Shown: piece by piece, positions 12,604 through 12,604 of the stretch
How positions within the stretch are numbered: position 1 is the first letter of the stretch
Layout: each line of letters opens with the position of its first letter
Assembly (NCBI GenBank): GCA_964373165.1
Contig: CAYJTF010000025.1
Span: forward strand, 1-12,604
Source of the DNA: JAGVVZ01 sp964373165
Lineage (GTDB): Archaea; Aenigmatarchaeota; Aenigmatarchaeia; CG10238-14
Length of the DNA: 12,604 nt
Reading direction: 5' to 3'
Translations under genes and position numbers: made by a program
Notes under the pieces: model-generated
Databases searched by the model: none
Told to the model about the DNA's origin: nothing
Seen by the model: the letters and a program-made list of their open reading frames with translations, nothing else

Positions 12604-12604
12604 T

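Noticed and set aside
1..12604. CRISPR array, transposon ends or long direct repeats
   Set aside because: No regularly spaced repeats, transposase gene or terminal inverted repeats were found on reading through the window.

Overview
This is an AT-rich, very compact stretch of an archaeal genome. The archaeal signs are intron-bearing tRNA genes with bulge-helix-bulge-type splice sites, TATA-box promoters with little or no leader, a Pth2-type peptidyl-tRNA hydrolase, the small ATP-grasp subunit of ADP-forming acetyl-CoA synthetase, a radical-SAM-like AmrS homologue and a methanogen/Thermococcus-type S-layer protein. The mix of orphan genes, degenerate enzymes and dense packing would suit a DPANN-like lineage, but I cannot place the organism from this window alone.

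Layout. Positions 1-220 (minus) hold the N-terminus of a class III aminotransferase that runs off the left edge. Positions 347-2246 (plus) hold two unrecognised genes (324 and 272 aa) with a similar TTACTATAT element just before each start. Positions 2255-3434 (minus) are a two-gene operon of the acetate-CoA ligase beta subunit and a YdjM-type membrane hydrolase, divergent from a DedA-family membrane protein (3471-4091, plus) whose last codons run antisense into a tRNA-Gln gene. That tRNA-Gln (minus) has a 22-nt intron in the D-arm and lies one base downstream of a two-motif LAGLIDADG endonuclease gene (4158-4865). Positions 4981-5719 (minus) pair a DJ-1/PfpI-like protein that has lost its cysteine with a small winged-helix protein. 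Pth2 follows at 5791-6141 (plus).

Positions 6136-11200 (minus) look like a cell-surface block: an anchored 191-aa protein, the 748-aa S-layer protein with a long leader, a signal-peptide/one-TM protein with a cytoplasmic winged-helix domain, and an AmrS-like protein in which all three cysteines of the radical SAM cluster are replaced. An almost identical 17/18-bp palindromic sequence lies at the S-layer promoter and across the start codon of the winged-helix gene, which suggests autoregulation plus control of the S-layer gene.

The right end (plus) holds tRNA-Thr(CGU) with an 11-nt intron, a startless reading-frame remnant, three small unrecognised genes and tRNA-Gly(GCC), which begins at the base after the last stop codon.

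The best candidates for something undescribed are the cysteine-less AmrS homologue, the S-layer/regulator shared operator, the endonuclease abutting the intron-bearing tRNA-Gln, and the cysteine-less DJ-1/winged-helix pair. All functions are read from motifs by eye; no database search was possible.
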